Assembly (NCBI GenBank): GCA_017746715.1
Contig: JAGHZQ010000051.1
Coordinates: forward strand, 1 to 64,000
DNA: 64,000 nucleotides
DNA from: Cyanobacteria bacterium SBLK
Lineage (GTDB): Bacteria; Cyanobacteriota; Cyanobacteriia; Cyanobacteriales; Spirulinaceae
Direction: 5' to 3'
The notes under the pieces are model-generated. The model was not told where the DNA came from. It did no database searches and saw only the letters and a list, made by a program, of their open reading frames with translations. The first letter of the stretch is position 1. Every line of letters begins with the position of its first letter. Positions 27,851 through 38,512 of this stretch are shown here, piece after piece. The position numbers and the translations under genes were made by a program.

Positions 27851-27911
27851 AATAACTGGTGACTGGTGACACTTCGACAGGCTCAGTGCATTGCTGGTGA
27901 CTGGTAACTGA
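27851..27911. repeat. CTGGTGA tandem and CTTCGACAGGCTCAG repeat
   Basis: Between the converging atpC and ycf65 genes: AACTGGTGACTGGTGACACT, then CTTCGACAGGCTCAGTGCAT, then TGCTGGTGACTGGTAACTG. The same order is seen at 61134-61195, where it overlaps the end of hoxF. Confidence 0.75.
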
Positions 27912-27912
27912 T

Positions 27913-28227
27913 TTAATTGCTTCCGGTAAAAACGACTTCGGGAAATTTGTCTTGAGCCTTGCCCATGGGAGTCCGCTTGCCTTCTTCTTGCCAGTAGTTA
28001 ATGACTTCAGTGGCTTTATTGAGCAGTTCGATGCGCTCGGTTTCGCCGATCCAATGTTTGGATTCGAGTTCGGTTTTAAGTTCTTCCCAAGCATCGGTGC
28101 GCGGCCAGAAAAAATACTTGGTTAGAGGGCTGGTGCCTTTACCAACCACTTGATCCACGGCGATCGCGACATTGGCATCCAACCAAAGGATCTTTAAGAT
28201 AAATCTAGCGTCGGTTTCGATTTCCAT
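27913..28227 (-). CDS. ycf65: 30S ribosomal protein PSRP-3 (Ycf65)
   Basis: 104 residues from the ATG at 28227 ([17 protein letters not shown]); a longer frame starts at 28278 but lacks similarity in the added part. PSRP-3 is a small-subunit ribosomal protein found only in cyanobacteria and plastids. The diagnostic stretch is [20 protein letters not shown], followed by [31 protein letters not shown] and FPEVVFTGS. It converges on the atpC operon. Confidence 0.94.
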   Translation of the reverse strand: MEIETDARFILKILWLDANVAIAVDQVVGKGTSPLTKYFFWPRTDAWEELKTELESKHWIGETERIELLNKATEVINYWQEEGKRTPMGKAQDKFPEVVFTGSN

Positions 28228-28320
28228 TTGTTTTGCTCCCGATCTCGTCTCGGATAGGGTAAAATAATAAAATGACAATTTTTTATTATATCACAATTTT
28301 GGGTTTTGGATCGAATAAGA

Positions 28321-29094
28321 ATGATTATTATTTTTGATATTGATGGTGTGGTTCGGGATGTAAGTGGCTCTTATCGTCGAGCGCTGGCCGATACGGTAGA
28401 AGAGTTTACAAAGGGAGCATATCGTCCCACCAATGAGGATATCGATCGCCTGAAATCGGAGGGAATTTGGAATAACGATTGGGAAGGCTCTCAAGAGTTA
28501 ATTTATCGGTATTTTGAAAAGCAAGGAAAAAACCGCGAGGCAGTTGCTTTAAATTATGATGAAATCGTTGCCTTTTTTCAGTCTCGCTATCGGGGAACGG
28601 ATGGCGAAAACTTTAACGGTTATATTACGACAGAGCCATTATTATTGCAAGTCAATTATTTGGAAAACTTGAGTAAAAATGGTGTTGCATGGGGCTTTTT
28701 TAGCGGTGCAACAAGAGGATCCGCAGAATATATTTTAAAAAAGCGTTTGGGTTTGGAAAATCCGGTTTTGATTGCAATGGAAGATGCACCGGGAAAGCCC
28801 GATCCGACGGGTTTATTGGCAACCGTAAAGCAGTTAGAAGCAAAGCACGCGATCGCCCCTAATTCTCCGGTATTTTATGCGGGGGATACGGTTGCAGATA
28901 TGTACACGGTAGAGAAGGCAAAAGCATTACAACCCGCAAGAAATTGGCTCGGGATTGGGATTTTACCCCCTCACGTCCAATCGAGTGCGGAACGAAAAGC
29001 AAGTTATAGCGAACAGTTAAAACAAGCCGGTGCAGCGATCGTTTTGGGAAATGTGCAAGAGTTGACTGCTGAGACAGCGAATCAGTTAATATAG
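28321..29094 (+). CDS. HAD-family hydrolase (TIGR01548-like)
   Basis: 257 residues from the ATG at 28321 (MIIIFDIDGVVRDVSGSYRR). HAD motif I is FDIDGVVRD, with the nucleophile Asp. Motif II is FFSGATRGSAEYIL, the conserved Lys is near MEDAPGKPDPTGLL, and motif IV is VFYAGDTVADMYTVEKA. The pattern matches a cyanobacterial HAD group related to phosphoglycolate-phosphatase-like enzymes. In some other cyanobacteria such proteins are annotated near imidazoleglycerol-phosphate dehydratase, but the substrate is not established. A TTG at 28306 is a less likely start. Confidence 0.85.
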   Translation: MIIIFDIDGVVRDVSGSYRRALADTVEEFTKGAYRPTNEDIDRLKSEGIWNNDWEGSQELIYRYFEKQGKNREAVALNYDEIVAFFQSRYRGTDGENFNGYITTEPLLLQVNYLENLSKNGVAWGFFSGATRGSAEYILKKRLGLENPVLIAMEDAPGKPDPTGLLATVKQLEAKHAIAPNSPVFYAGDTVADMYTVEKAKALQPARNWLGIGILPPHVQSSAERKASYSEQLKQAGAAIVLGNVQELTAETANQLI

Positions 29095-29160
29095 AAGGGC
29101 AAGTCATTTATCCATTTTAGAAGTCATAATTCGGACGATCTGAAAATGATTGACTCTATT

Positions 29161-29178
29161 ATAGAGCGATCGCTCTAT
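29161..29178. repeat. HIP1-centred 18-bp palindrome
   Basis: ATAGAGCGATCGCTCTAT is perfectly palindromic, 66 bp past the HAD gene stop. It is followed by GCGTTACGC and AAGGCTATACGACACCCTACG-like runs that resemble other cyanobacterial spacer repeats. Confidence 0.5.
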
Positions 29179-29315
29179 ATTTGGATGCGTTACGCTTCAC
29201 TTTAGCGCAGCTATACCGAAGGCTATACGACACCCTACGGGTTATCTGCGATCGCTTATAATTAAGACCAGACCTCCTTAGTGCAGCGATCGTTTTGGAG
29301 TCTCCAAGGAAAGCC

Positions 29316-30245
29316 ATGCAATTTATCAGTCCTAAAACCGATTTCGCTTTTAAGAAAATTTTTGGTTCTAGCGAGAGTACCGATATTTTGATTAGCTTTT
29401 TGAATGCTTTGGTTTACGAAGGGCGATCGCAGATTCAAGATTTAGAGATTATCGATCCCTATACAGGAGGCAATACACCAGATTTAAAAGATAGTTATCT
29501 TGACGTTAAGGCAGTTTTAGCCGATGGAACGACGGTGATTATCGAAATGCAAGTCTTAAATGTCGCCGCTTTTGAAAAAAGAGTGGTTTATAATTTAGCA
29601 AAAACTTATGCAAATCAATTAAAATCCGGTCAGGGTTATTCTTATCTGAGACCTGTTATTGCTCTAACGATCGCGGATTTTAAGCGATTTAAGAATACTG
29701 AAAAAATTATTACAAAATTTAGTTTTCAAGAAGATGAAGAGGGTTTTAAGTATCGCGATCGCGAACTCGCTATGATTTTTGTCGAACTCCCTAAATTTAA
29801 GAAAAAACTCGAAGAACTCAAGAATTTAACCGAGAAATGGCTTTTTTTTATGAAGGAAGCGCCCTCTCTAGAACTTATTCCTCCCGTACTCGGAGAAATT
29901 CCCGAAGTTGAAAAAGCATTGACTATTGCTAACCGAGCTAACTTAAGCGTTAAAGAACGAGAAGATCTCGAAAAGCGAGAAATGTTTATTGAAGATCAAC
30001 GCGGTTCTATTCTTTTAGCATTACAGGAAGGGGAAGAAAAAGGACGAGAAAAAGGACGAGAAGAAGGACGGTTAAAACTACTGCAATTAATTTTCCGAAT
30101 TTTGGGGAAACTAGGGACGCTTTCTCCTCAAAATCGAGAAGCAATCGATCGCCTTTCTCTCTCGAATTTAGAAGAATTAGGCGAAATTAGCTTGGATTTT
30201 TCCAGTTTAGAGGAATTGTCAAATTGGTTGAGCGATCGCAATTGA
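29316..30245 (+). CDS. Rpn-family recombination-promoting nuclease / putative transposase
   Basis: 309 residues from the ATG at 29316 (MQFISPKTDFAFKKIFGSSE), the hallmark start of the Rpn/PD-(D/E)XK transposase-like family. The nuclease core is DLKDSYLDVKAVLADGTTVI followed by IEMQVLNVAAFEKRVVYNLA, with Asp and the E-x-Q catalytic pair. KTYANQLKSGQGYSYLRPVI and FFMKEAP match the rest of the family. The C-terminus has a charged run, GEEKGREKGREEGRLK, typical of these proteins. Rpn proteins are DNA endonucleases linked to recombination and, in recent work, phage defence. No partner lies next to it. Confidence 0.9.
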   Translation: MQFISPKTDFAFKKIFGSSESTDILISFLNALVYEGRSQIQDLEIIDPYTGGNTPDLKDSYLDVKAVLADGTTVIIEMQVLNVAAFEKRVVYNLAKTYANQLKSGQGYSYLRPVIALTIADFKRFKNTEKIITKFSFQEDEEGFKYRDRELAMIFVELPKFKKKLEELKNLTEKWLFFMKEAPSLELIPPVLGEIPEVEKALTIANRANLSVKEREDLEKREMFIEDQRGSILLALQEGEEKGREKGREEGRLKLLQLIFRILGKLGTLSPQNREAIDRLSLSNLEELGEISLDFSSLEELSNWLSDRN

Positions 30246-30745
30246 TTGAGTCGCGATCGCCTCGCTCAAAAAAATCCCCCTTGGGATCGCCCGATAGTGA
30301 GATGCGTTATTCCTCGTTAAAAGCTCCATACTTTTGCGACTCTTCATCGCGATGAACGATATCGGAAAAACAAACGATAAATTAAAAATAGCTGGCGATC
30401 GCGCATCTATTTGTCCAATCGGCAATCGTAAAATTACGTTCTGCGATCGCGCATGCCTCGAAAAAATTGACTTTTTCTCCGTAAATCTTAGGATAAAGTT
30501 GTTTTTCGGTAGAGTAAAAAGATCTATAGTATACTAAGTCCAGAAAGGAATAAATACTTTCTAGAGAGAATAAATAAAGATTGAAATATCCTGAAGTTTA
30601 AGTCAAATCTTGGAGATTGTTTCAGTCAAAATCGGGTTTCGGCAAGAGAAAAATCAGTGCTAAAAGTAAATTGGGTGTATCTCTACCAGCTCGTGTCGAA
30701 ATTTATAGCTATCTAGCGTTATTTAGCGATCGCTGGAGAGATAAT
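30246..30745. other. Gene-free spacer before the giant secreted protein
   Basis: 500 bp with several GCGATCGC octamers and no convincing gene; a 67-codon frame at 30334 has no recognisable features. The 3' part is AT-rich (TAAATAAAGATTGAAATATC) and probably holds the promoter and leader of the gene at 30746. A GGAGAGATA stretch lies just before that ATG. Confidence 0.4.
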
Positions 30746-33700
30746 ATGTTAAAAAAATCATTGATTGCGTTCGCTCCCTTTTATTGTTATCAACTTATCG
30801 AGCTTCAACTTGGTATGAGATCGGTCTTGGCACAATCGATCGCAGCCGATCTTAGCAGTACGGGAACTATTATAAACCAAGAAGGAAATACCTACAAGAT
30901 TCAAGGCGGAACGCAAGCAGGAGAAAATTTATTCCATAGTTTTCGCGAATTCGGACTTGATGCTAATGAAGTTGCTAATTTCCAAACGCTTCCACAAATT
31001 CAAAATATTTTAGGGCGAGTCACGGGGGGGAATCCTTCAATCGTTAACGGTTTAATTCGAGTTACGGGGGGGAATTCCGATCTTTATTTAATGAATCCGG
31101 CGGGCATGGTATTTGGGTCAAATGCCAGTTTAAACGTTCCCGGTAGTTTTCTGGCCACAACCGCCGATCGCATTGGTTTTACCGGCGGTTGGTTTAATGC
31201 GACGGGAGATAACCATTATCAAAATTTAGTCGGTACGCCCAACCAATTTGCTTTTTTAAGCGAAGAACCGGGAAGCATTATTAATGCCGGCAACTTAACC
31301 GTTTCCAACGGGCAAAACCTCGCTTTAATCGGCGGTACTGTTATCAATACGGGAGCGATCTCTGCTCCTCAAGGGAATGTCACCCTTGCTGCCGTACCGG
31401 GGACGAATTTAGTCAGGCTGACGCAAACGGGAATGCTATTGAGTCTGGAACTGCCCCGAGAAGAAGTCGCCAAAGGTATCGATCCTCTCAAAATCCCCGA
31501 ACTCTTAACCACGCCCGAGGTTGCAGAAGCGATCGCGACACCTTTACCCGTCCCCCATGCCGGCGATGTTTTCATTGCCGGAGAAGTAAGCGGGGAAACC
31601 ATTCATTTAGCTGCGACTCATCGCGTTACCCCGACAGATTACGATCTCATTCGCACGGGAGACGGAACGGAAAATGCACCGACAGTCACGGTCTTTGCCA
31701 ACGAACCGCAAGATCCCCTCGCCTATACCTTCATTGACGAACGCGCAGACGATCCCCATAGACTCCTTTATGGAGGAGAAGCAGGAACGATCTCCACCCT
31801 CGTTACCGCCCGCGAAAACGGCATCTCTTTTGTGACCGAAAAATTGACGGAAATTGATGCAGAAGGAGGCGAAATTGAGGCGGTGAATATCGTCGCCGAA
31901 GGCAATCAAGGGTATTTTTGGCTGGGGAATGCCCTCGTTACCGCCGAAACCGTTGCCGAAGGAGGGATCTATCGAGAACAATTGCAAACGTGGGGTCAAT
32001 CTTTAAGCAGCAATGCGGTTACTGAGCATGGTCGAAGTGCAGATATCCTGCTTTACAGTTGCCTGACGGCTTTGGAGGCTGCGGGAGAAGGACTGGCGAA
32101 CCAGATTGCTAGTGCCACTGGAGTCGATGTCGCAGCCTCCATTGACATCACGGGAAGCAACTCTTATCAGGGGGATTGGGATTTAGAATATCGCACGGGA
32201 GCGATCGAAGCGCAAAATCCCTTTACCCCGGAAACTTTAGAACAATGGGAAGGAAAATTAGCCACGCGACTGGTGACGACAACAGCAGACGGAGTGGCGA
32301 TTCCGGGATCTTTGCGAGAAGAGATCGCGATGGCGGGCAATGGGGATTTAATTACCTTCGATACGACAGGAGTCTTTATCAGCCCTCAAGCAATTAATCT
32401 AACGATGGGGGAAATTTCGTGGAGCGTCGATGACCTAACTATCGATGGCACCGGACAGGATCGACTCTTCATTAATGGCACGTCAGGCTCGAGAGTCTTT
32501 AGTATCGCCGGGAATAATGCAACCATTCGCAATATCACCATCCAAAATGGTACGGCAACGGGAATGTATGGTGGCGGCATCAATCATACGGGATCGGGAA
32601 TCTTGAGCCTCGCCGACAGTACGGTAACGAATAATAGCGCCGATCGCGGGGGAGGAATTTATAGCCAAGGACTTCTCAGTCTCACCAACAGCACGGTGAC
32701 TTACAATAGTGCCAGTTATGGCGGGGGAGTTTATAATAAAAGTCCTCTGACTCTAGCAAATAGCACGATAAGCCATAACAACGCCAGTAATTATGGCGGG
32801 GGAATTTATAGTAACAGTTCCCTGACTCTGACCGACAGTACGATAAGCTACAATAGCGCCCAGCAAGGTGGGGGAATTTTCAGCAAAGGGACGATCGATC
32901 TCGTCAGTACTGAAGTAACTGACAACTCTGCCAACCTTGGAGGAGGAGGGATTTACAGCGAGAATACTATAACCCTGACCAATAGTACGATCGCTCGTAA
33001 CACGAGCACGAACGGGAGCGGCGGGGGAATTTGGAATAATCAGGCTGGGGGCAGTACCGTTCTGATTGAGAGTACCATTGCCGATAATATTGTGAGCGCG
33101 GGCAGTCTGAACGGCGGGGGTTTATTCGCCCGAGGCAATGTTGATATGACTAGAAGTACGATTTCGGGAAACATTTCCACGAATCGAGGAGGAGGCCTTT
33201 ATGCCGAGGGCATCCTCAATTTAACCAATAGTACGATTTCTGGAAATATTAGCGGCGAAGGCGGCGGAATATTAGCCAAAGGTGGCGGGACGATCGACCA
33301 TAGCACGATCGCCAACAATACCGCCCACGCTCAAGGTGGGGGGCTTTATCGCAACGGCGGCACATTAGCGATCGCAAACTCCATCATCGCCCAAAATACG
33401 GGGAACGATTTAGGGGGAGATTTTTCCGGCAGCAGCGTCAATTTTAGCCTCATCGGCACGACGGCGGGAACGACAAACCTCGCTCTCGGAACGGGAAATA
33501 TTACGGGAGTCGATGCCAACCTCTCCCCTCTCGGCAACTATGGCGGCAATACTCAAACTCACGTCCCCCTTCCCGGCAGTGGGGCGATCGATGCGGGAAG
33601 CAATACGGGACTGGCAACAGATCAGCGCGGTTTGACCCGGGGGGCGCAAGCAGACATGGGGGCGATAGAAGTCACCGCAGATTTAGCCATTGAGCAAATG

Positions 33701-35584
33701 ATTTCTCCTCCCTCCATTAGTGGGGGACAATCCTTTACCTTCTCCGTTACCGTCACCAATAACGGTCCCGATGCCGTCGGAGAGATTGTCGTGCAAAATT
33801 TCCTCGCTTCTCAAATCGACTTGCAGGCGATCGCCTTTTCTCAAGGTAGCGTCGATTTAACGTTCGGACGGGATCTCATTCCCCATCTGGCAACTTGGAA
33901 TATTGATGCCCTTGACGGCAGTTTTAATACGATCGCGATCGAGAACCAAGCCACTCTTAATTTAACGGGAACCGTTGCATCTGTCTCTCAACCCACAGTT
34001 CTCGACTTTACCAGTCAGATTTTTGCTTTTGAAGGGGAAGATATTAATCTTACGAATGAGGGTTCCAGCAGCAAGCTCGCCCTTCAGCCCGAGGGCACTT
34101 CCTTTTCTGCCAGTGCATCGAGTTCGGGGAATATATTTTTCTCCCTCTATCCCCTTTCTTCTTTTTCAACCCTTTCTTCTCTCTCTTCACAATTATCCCT
34201 TACCCCCCTCTCTCGTTCCGAGGTCGCGATCGCCGATGAAGTTGTTTTCCAACAACTTGAAGAGGGATTGAGCCAACATTACCAAGACTATTTGGAAATC
34301 GATCGCCCCGACACCGTCAGCCTTGAAGAAGCACGGCGAATCTTGGCGAATATTCATGCCGAAACCAACTTTACCCCAGCACTTATTTATATCTTCTTCA
34401 AGCCTGCTTTGAACGATCGCGCCGAACGAGATTCTCTTTTATGGCAGTTTAATAATGCCGCCCTCAACGCCCATGCCGAAGATTTCGTCAGTGCTCTCCC
34501 CCACCAGCGAGATGACGATGAATTAGAGATTGCTTTAGTATCCCAAGAAGGAGATATCGTGCGCCATCGCCTTGTCGGGATTACCCGCCAGAAAGTGATG
34601 GCAGAAGTTCGCCGATTTCGCCGTGCCGTGACGAATATCCGCCGTCCGAATGCCTTTCTCAACCCTTCGCAACAACTCTATCAATGGTTGCTCTCACCGA
34701 TTGAAGAGGATTTGCAAAAGCGCAATATTAACAATCTCGTCTTTATTTTAGATTCCGGCCTGCGATCGATTCCCCTTGCCGCCCTTCACGATGGCGAGAA
34801 CTTTTTAGTCGAAGGATACAATCTCGGTCTCATTCCCAGTTTATCTCTCATCGATCCCCAATATCGCAAACTTGAAGATGCGGAAGTTTTGGCTATGGGT
34901 GCAGATACCTTTGCCGAACACGAACCCCTACCCGGAGTCTCTCTAGAATTAGAAGTGATTAGCGATCGCCTCTGGCAAGGGCAGGCTTTCCTCAATGAAG
35001 AATTTACCCCAGAAAAGTTAATCGGCGCTCGGGCAACGCGAGATTTTAGAATCGTCCATTTAGCCACCCATGCCGAATTCAAACCGGGACAGCCGGAAAA
35101 TTCCTACATTCAATTTAATTCGCAACAGTTACCCCTCAATCGTTTCAAGGAGTTGGGATTTGAGAAACCCCCCGTCGATTTGTTGGTTTTGAGTGCCTGT
35201 CGCACGGCTTTAGGCGATCCCGAAGCCGAGTTGGGATTTGCCGGATTAGCTTTAGCAACGGGAGTTAAATCGGCATTGGGAAGTCTTTGGTACGTTAACG
35301 ATAAGGGAACTTTGGGATTGATGACGGGATTTTATGAAGGTTTGAGTTCCGTCGGTTTGATGACAACGTTTTATGAAGGATTTGGAGATTCTATTATTAA
35401 AGCCGAGGCATTGCGACGGGCGCAACTGGCCATGTTGCGAGGAGAAACCCGGATGGAAAGAGGACAATTGTTAACTGCTGAAAGTAATTTTCCTTTACCT
35501 TCTACAATTGCTCGCCAAGATAATTTGGATTTTACCCATCCCTATTATTGGAGCGGTTTTGTCATGATTGGCAGTCCTTGGTGA
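30746..35584 (+). CDS. Secreted hemagglutinin-type / DUF4347 / beta-helix / CHAT protease protein
   Basis: 1612 residues from the ATG at 30746. Order of parts: signal peptide (MLKKSLIAFAPFYCYQLIEL, cut near VLAQS); two-partner-secretion hemagglutinin domain, about 36-280 (GGTQAGENLFHSFREFGLD, LMNPAGMVFGSNASLNVPG); DUF4347, about 340-500 (ADILLYSCLTALEAAGEGLA, TGVDVAASIDITGS, GDWDLEYRTG); a right-handed beta-helix, about 550-930, with Asn-Ser-Thr repeats and GGGI turns; a choice-of-anchor-type segment ending GAIDAGSN and DMGAIEV; a DUF11-like domain (TFSVTVTNNGPDAVGEI); and a C-terminal CHAT caspase-like protease with His1442 (VHLATHAEF) and Cys1485 (LLVLSACRTALGD). CHAT proteins in cyanobacteria are often fused to TPS domains; the DUF4347 and helix insert is unusual. 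Its normal HG signature is lost (VAEGNQG), and an in-frame dispersed repeat lies at 32021-32040. Confidence 0.88.
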   Translation: MLKKSLIAFAPFYCYQLIELQLGMRSVLAQSIAADLSSTGTIINQEGNTYKIQGGTQAGENLFHSFREFGLDANEVANFQTLPQIQNILGRVTGGNPSIVNGLIRVTGGNSDLYLMNPAGMVFGSNASLNVPGSFLATTADRIGFTGGWFNATGDNHYQNLVGTPNQFAFLSEEPGSIINAGNLTVSNGQNLALIGGTVINTGAISAPQGNVTLAAVPGTNLVRLTQTGMLLSLELPREEVAKGIDPLKIPELLTTPEVAEAIATPLPVPHAGDVFIAGEVSGETIHLAATHRVTPTDYDLIRTGDGTENAPTVTVFANEPQDPLAYTFIDERADDPHRLLYGGEAGTISTLVTARENGISFVTEKLTEIDAEGGEIEAVNIVAEGNQGYFWLGNALVTAETVAEGGIYREQLQTWGQSLSSNAVTEHGRSADILLYSCLTALEAAGEGLANQIASATGVDVAASIDITGSNSYQGDWDLEYRTGAIEAQNPFTPETLEQWEGKLATRLVTTTADGVAIPGSLREEIAMAGNGDLITFDTTGVFISPQAINLTMGEISWSVDDLTIDGTGQDRLFINGTSGSRVFSIAGNNATIRNITIQNGTATGMYGGGINHTGSGILSLADSTVTNNSADRGGGIYSQGLLSLTNSTVTYNSASYGGGVYNKSPLTLANSTISHNNASNYGGGIYSNSSLTLTDSTISYNSAQQGGGIFSKGTIDLVSTEVTDNSANLGGGGIYSENTITLTNSTIARNTSTNGSGGGIWNNQAGGSTVLIESTIADNIVSAGSLNGGGLFARGNVDMTRSTISGNISTNRGGGLYAEGILNLTNSTISGNISGEGGGILAKGGGTIDHSTIANNTAHAQGGGLYRNGGTLAIANSIIAQNTGNDLGGDFSGSSVNFSLIGTTAGTTNLALGTGNITGVDANLSPLGNYGGNTQTHVPLPGSGAIDAGSNTGLATDQRGLTRGAQADMGAIEVTADLAIEQMISPPSISGGQSFTFSVTVTNNGPDAVGEIVVQNFLASQIDLQAIAFSQGSVDLTFGRDLIPHLATWNIDALDGSFNTIAIENQATLNLTGTVASVSQPTVLDFTSQIFAFEGEDINLTNEGSSSKLALQPEGTSFSASASSSGNIFFSLYPLSSFSTLSSLSSQLSLTPLSRSEVAIADEVVFQQLEEGLSQHYQDYLEIDRPDTVSLEEARRILANIHAETNFTPALIYIFFKPALNDRAERDSLLWQFNNAALNAHAEDFVSALPHQRDDDELEIALVSQEGDIVRHRLVGITRQKVMAEVRRFRRAVTNIRRPNAFLNPSQQLYQWLLSPIEEDLQKRNINNLVFILDSGLRSIPLAALHDGENFLVEGYNLGLIPSLSLIDPQYRKLEDAEVLAMGADTFAEHEPLPGVSLELEVISDRLWQGQAFLNEEFTPEKLIGARATRDFRIVHLATHAEFKPGQPENSYIQFNSQQLPLNRFKELGFEKPPVDLLVLSACRTALGDPEAELGFAGLALATGVKSALGSLWYVNDKGTLGLMTGFYEGLSSVGLMTTFYEGFGDSIIKAEALRRAQLAMLRGETRMERGQLLTAESNFPLPSTIARQDNLDFTHPYYWSGFVMIGSPW

Positions 35585-35776
35585 TTTCAGCAATCGCTTA
35601 TCAGTTGTTCGAGCAATCGTTTAGGGTGGTGGCAAGAAACAAAATCAGTTTGAATTTTCGGTGCGATCGCTCAAAAAGTCCGTAGAAATACGAAGATTGT
35701 GTTTTAATCTTGGTGGGGGCATGCACGAGAAATCCACAAAATATATTGTCCAAAAAAATAAGCAGGAGTCAAAGAA

Positions 35777-38512
35777 ATGTCCTCATCGAGCCGAGCGCGC
35801 GATCGCCGTTTGCCTCTACGAGTCATCTTAATCGTGCCGTTTGTCGTGCAAATTGTTGCTGCCGTCAGCTTAACGGGATATTGGTCGTTTAAAAATGGAC
35901 AGCGGGCAGTGGAAGATCTAGCCGGGCAGTTGATGGATAAAGCCGATCGCTTGGTTGCCCAACACCTCGAGGATTATTTGCAAGCCGCACACCAACTCAA
36001 CGAGATTAATGCCACCGCCATCGAGCAGGGATTGTTCGATCCCGCAGAACTGTTGGAAATTGGTAAATTTTTCTGGCATCATCTCGAATCTTTTGATGTT
36101 GGATTTATCAACTACTCCCTCGTTACGGAAGATTTTGCTGGAGCGGGTTATATTAATGACGAGCGCCCTCTCGTTGCTGAATACACCCCCACCAAAGACG
36201 GCAAACTCCATCACTATTTCCAAGACGAGAGAGGCAACTGGACGCGGAAAACCGCCGATTATACAATCTCACCCCATGAGGAAGGTTGGTATCGCGATTC
36301 GGTCCGACAGGGCAAGACCGTATGGAGTCGGGTTTATCTTTGGAGCGGGATATCGGGTATTATGGCACTGGCGGCGGGCCGTCCCCTCTACGACGAGAGC
36401 GATCGCTTAATCGGTGCGGTGGGGGTCGATCTCCTTCTTTCGGACATTGGTGAATTTCTGCGAACGATTGAAGTCAGCGCCTCGGGAAAAATTGTCATTG
36501 TCGAACGCAACAGTCAAATCATCGCCAGTTCGAGCCGAGAAAAACCCTATAAAATTGTCGGCGATCGTGCTGAAAGACTGTATCTCCAAGAAAGTCAAGA
36601 CCCCATCCTTCAGGAAACCGCCCGGTATTTAGCCTCTAAATTTGGCGGAGTTGGCAGCATCGATCGCCCTCAAACCGCTCAGTTTTATTTTGAGGGCGAT
36701 CGCCATTTTCTCCAAGTCGTGCCGTTTCAAGATGATAAGGGCTTGGATTGGCTGGTAGCGATCGTCGTTCCGGAGTCGGATTTTATGGCGCAAATTCATG
36801 CCAATACCCGCACCACAATGCTCCTTTGTTTGGGCGCATTAATTGTCGCAATCTTGTTGGGACTCTATACCTCTCGCTGGATTACCCGCCCGATTTTAAA
36901 CTTGCAACAAGCCAGCGAAGCCATCGCCGCCGGAGAACTCGATCGCTCGGTAGAAGGCAAGGGCATTAAAGAATTAGAAGGATTGGCGCGATCGTTTACC
37001 CAAATGGCGGCACAGTTGCAAGCCTCTTTTACCCAACTCGAAGATCGGGTGGCAGAGCGAACCGCAGAACTCCAACACGCCAAGGAGGAAGCCGATCGCG
37101 CCAACCAAGCCAAAAGCGAATTCCTCGCCAATATGAGCCACGAACTCCGCACGCCGTTAAACGGCATTCTCGGTTACGCTCAAATTTTGGGGCGATCGCA
37201 CAAATTACCGGAAAAAGAACGCCACGGAATTAACATCATTCATCAATGCGGCTTCCACTTGCTCAATTTGATTAACGATGTTTTAGATTTATCCAAAATC
37301 GAAGCGCGCAAGTTAGAACTCTCCCCCAAAGCCGTGCATTTGCCTTCTCTCTTACAAGGGGTAGGGGAAATTTGCCAGATTCGCGCCCAACAAAAGGGTT
37401 TGGATTTCCATTACCAACCCGATGCAGACTTGCCGATGGGAATCGAAGCCGATGAAAAACGCTTGCGCCAAGTGTTCATCAATTTATTGGGGAATGCCAT
37501 TAAGTTTACCGACAGGGGTAGGATAATGTTGAGGGTCGAGCAACTTTCCGCGAGCGATCGCGCCGCACGACTTCGCTTTTCCGTCTCCGACACCGGTGTG
37601 GGAATTGCCCCAGAACATCTAAACCAGTTATTTCAAGCCTTCGAGCAAGTGGGAGATAAAACCCGCAAAGTCGAAGGGACGGGACTCGGGCTTGCCATTA
37701 GCCAAAAGATCGTCCGGTTGATGGGGGGAGAAATCCAAGTAAAGAGCGAATTGGGTGGGGGGAGCGAATTTTTCTTTATCCTCGAGCTTCCCTTAGCTTT
37801 AGATTGGCATCGCCAAACCCTACAAGCCAATAATATTATCGGCTATGACGGAGAAAAACGCCACATTCTCATGGTGGACGACGCTTTTGAAAATCGCGCC
37901 GTCATCGTTAATTTACTCGAGCCATTAGGATTTGTTGTGACTGAGGTAGAAAATGGCCAAGAAGGCTTAGAGCAATTAGAACGGGATTTACCCGATTTAA
38001 TCGTCACAGATTTATCCATGCCCGTCATGGATGGATTTGAATTCATCGATCGCCTGCGTCGAGACGAACGCTTCCAAGGATTGACGATTATCGTTTCTTC
38101 GGCCTCGGTTACAGAACGCGATCGTCAGAAGAGTTTGGAGGCAGGAGGGGATGATTTTCTCGCCAAACCCGTGCGATTCGAAGAACTCTTTAATTTACTC
38201 GGGCAACATTTACAACTGGTTTGGCAATATGAAGATATCCCAACCGAACCCGAGTCCGTCTCAACTGAAGAAATAATTTCACCTCCCCATCGAGAGTTAC
38301 AACAACTGCTAGAATTGGCTCAAAAAGGACGGCTGAAACAAATTGTTGCTCTTGCAGAAGACATCGGACGCAAAGACAAACGCTATCAGGGCTTTATGCA
38401 AAAAGTTATCACCCTAGCCAAACAATTCCAAACCGAGGAAATCGAACGATTACTTCTAGATTGCCAGACCTCTCGCGATCGCCTTGAGGAGTACAAGATT
38501 AACCATGAATGA
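35777..38512 (+). CDS. Hybrid sensor histidine kinase/response regulator
   Basis: 911 residues. An N-terminal membrane helix ([20 protein letters not shown]) is followed by a large periplasmic dCache-type sensor (about 40-350; [40 protein letters not shown]). A second helix ([18 protein letters not shown]) leads to a HAMP domain ([20 protein letters not shown]) and a coiled coil. The kinase box is [20 protein letters not shown] with His455, and the ATPase domain has [13 protein letters not shown] and [21 protein letters not shown]-terminal receiver has Asp745 ([16 protein letters not shown]) and FLAKPVR. The RBS is CAGGAG. Its stop overlaps the next kinase gene by 8 bp, so the two act together. 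The ligand is unknown; dCache often senses small organic acids or amino acids. Confidence 0.95.
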   Translation: MSSSSRARDRRLPLRVILIVPFVVQIVAAVSLTGYWSFKNGQRAVEDLAGQLMDKADRLVAQHLEDYLQAAHQLNEINATAIEQGLFDPAELLEIGKFFWHHLESFDVGFINYSLVTEDFAGAGYINDERPLVAEYTPTKDGKLHHYFQDERGNWTRKTADYTISPHEEGWYRDSVRQGKTVWSRVYLWSGISGIMALAAGRPLYDESDRLIGAVGVDLLLSDIGEFLRTIEVSASGKIVIVERNSQIIASSSREKPYKIVGDRAERLYLQESQDPILQETARYLASKFGGVGSIDRPQTAQFYFEGDRHFLQVVPFQDDKGLDWLVAIVVPESDFMAQIHANTRTTMLLCLGALIVAILLGLYTSRWITRPILNLQQASEAIAAGELDRSVEGKGIKELEGLARSFTQMAAQLQASFTQLEDRVAERTAELQHAKEEADRANQAKSEFLANMSHELRTPLNGILGYAQILGRSHKLPEKERHGINIIHQCGFHLLNLINDVLDLSKIEARKLELSPKAVHLPSLLQGVGEICQIRAQQKGLDFHYQPDADLPMGIEADEKRLRQVFINLLGNAIKFTDRGRIMLRVEQLSASDRAARLRFSVSDTGVGIAPEHLNQLFQAFEQVGDKTRKVEGTGLGLAISQKIVRLMGGEIQVKSELGGGSEFFFILELPLALDWHRQTLQANNIIGYDGEKRHILMVDDAFENRAVIVNLLEPLGFVVTEVENGQEGLEQLERDLPDLIVTDLSMPVMDGFEFIDRLRRDERFQGLTIIVSSASVTERDRQKSLEAGGDDFLAKPVRFEELFNLLGQHLQLVWQYEDIPTEPESVSTEEIISPPHRELQQLLELAQKGRLKQIVALAEDIGRKDKRYQGFMQKVITLAKQFQTEEIERLLLDCQTSRDRLEEYKINHE

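Noticed and set aside
30334..30537. 67-codon gene before the CHAT protein
   Set aside because: No ribosome site or recognisable motif; the composition is that of AT-rich spacer with HIP1 octamers.
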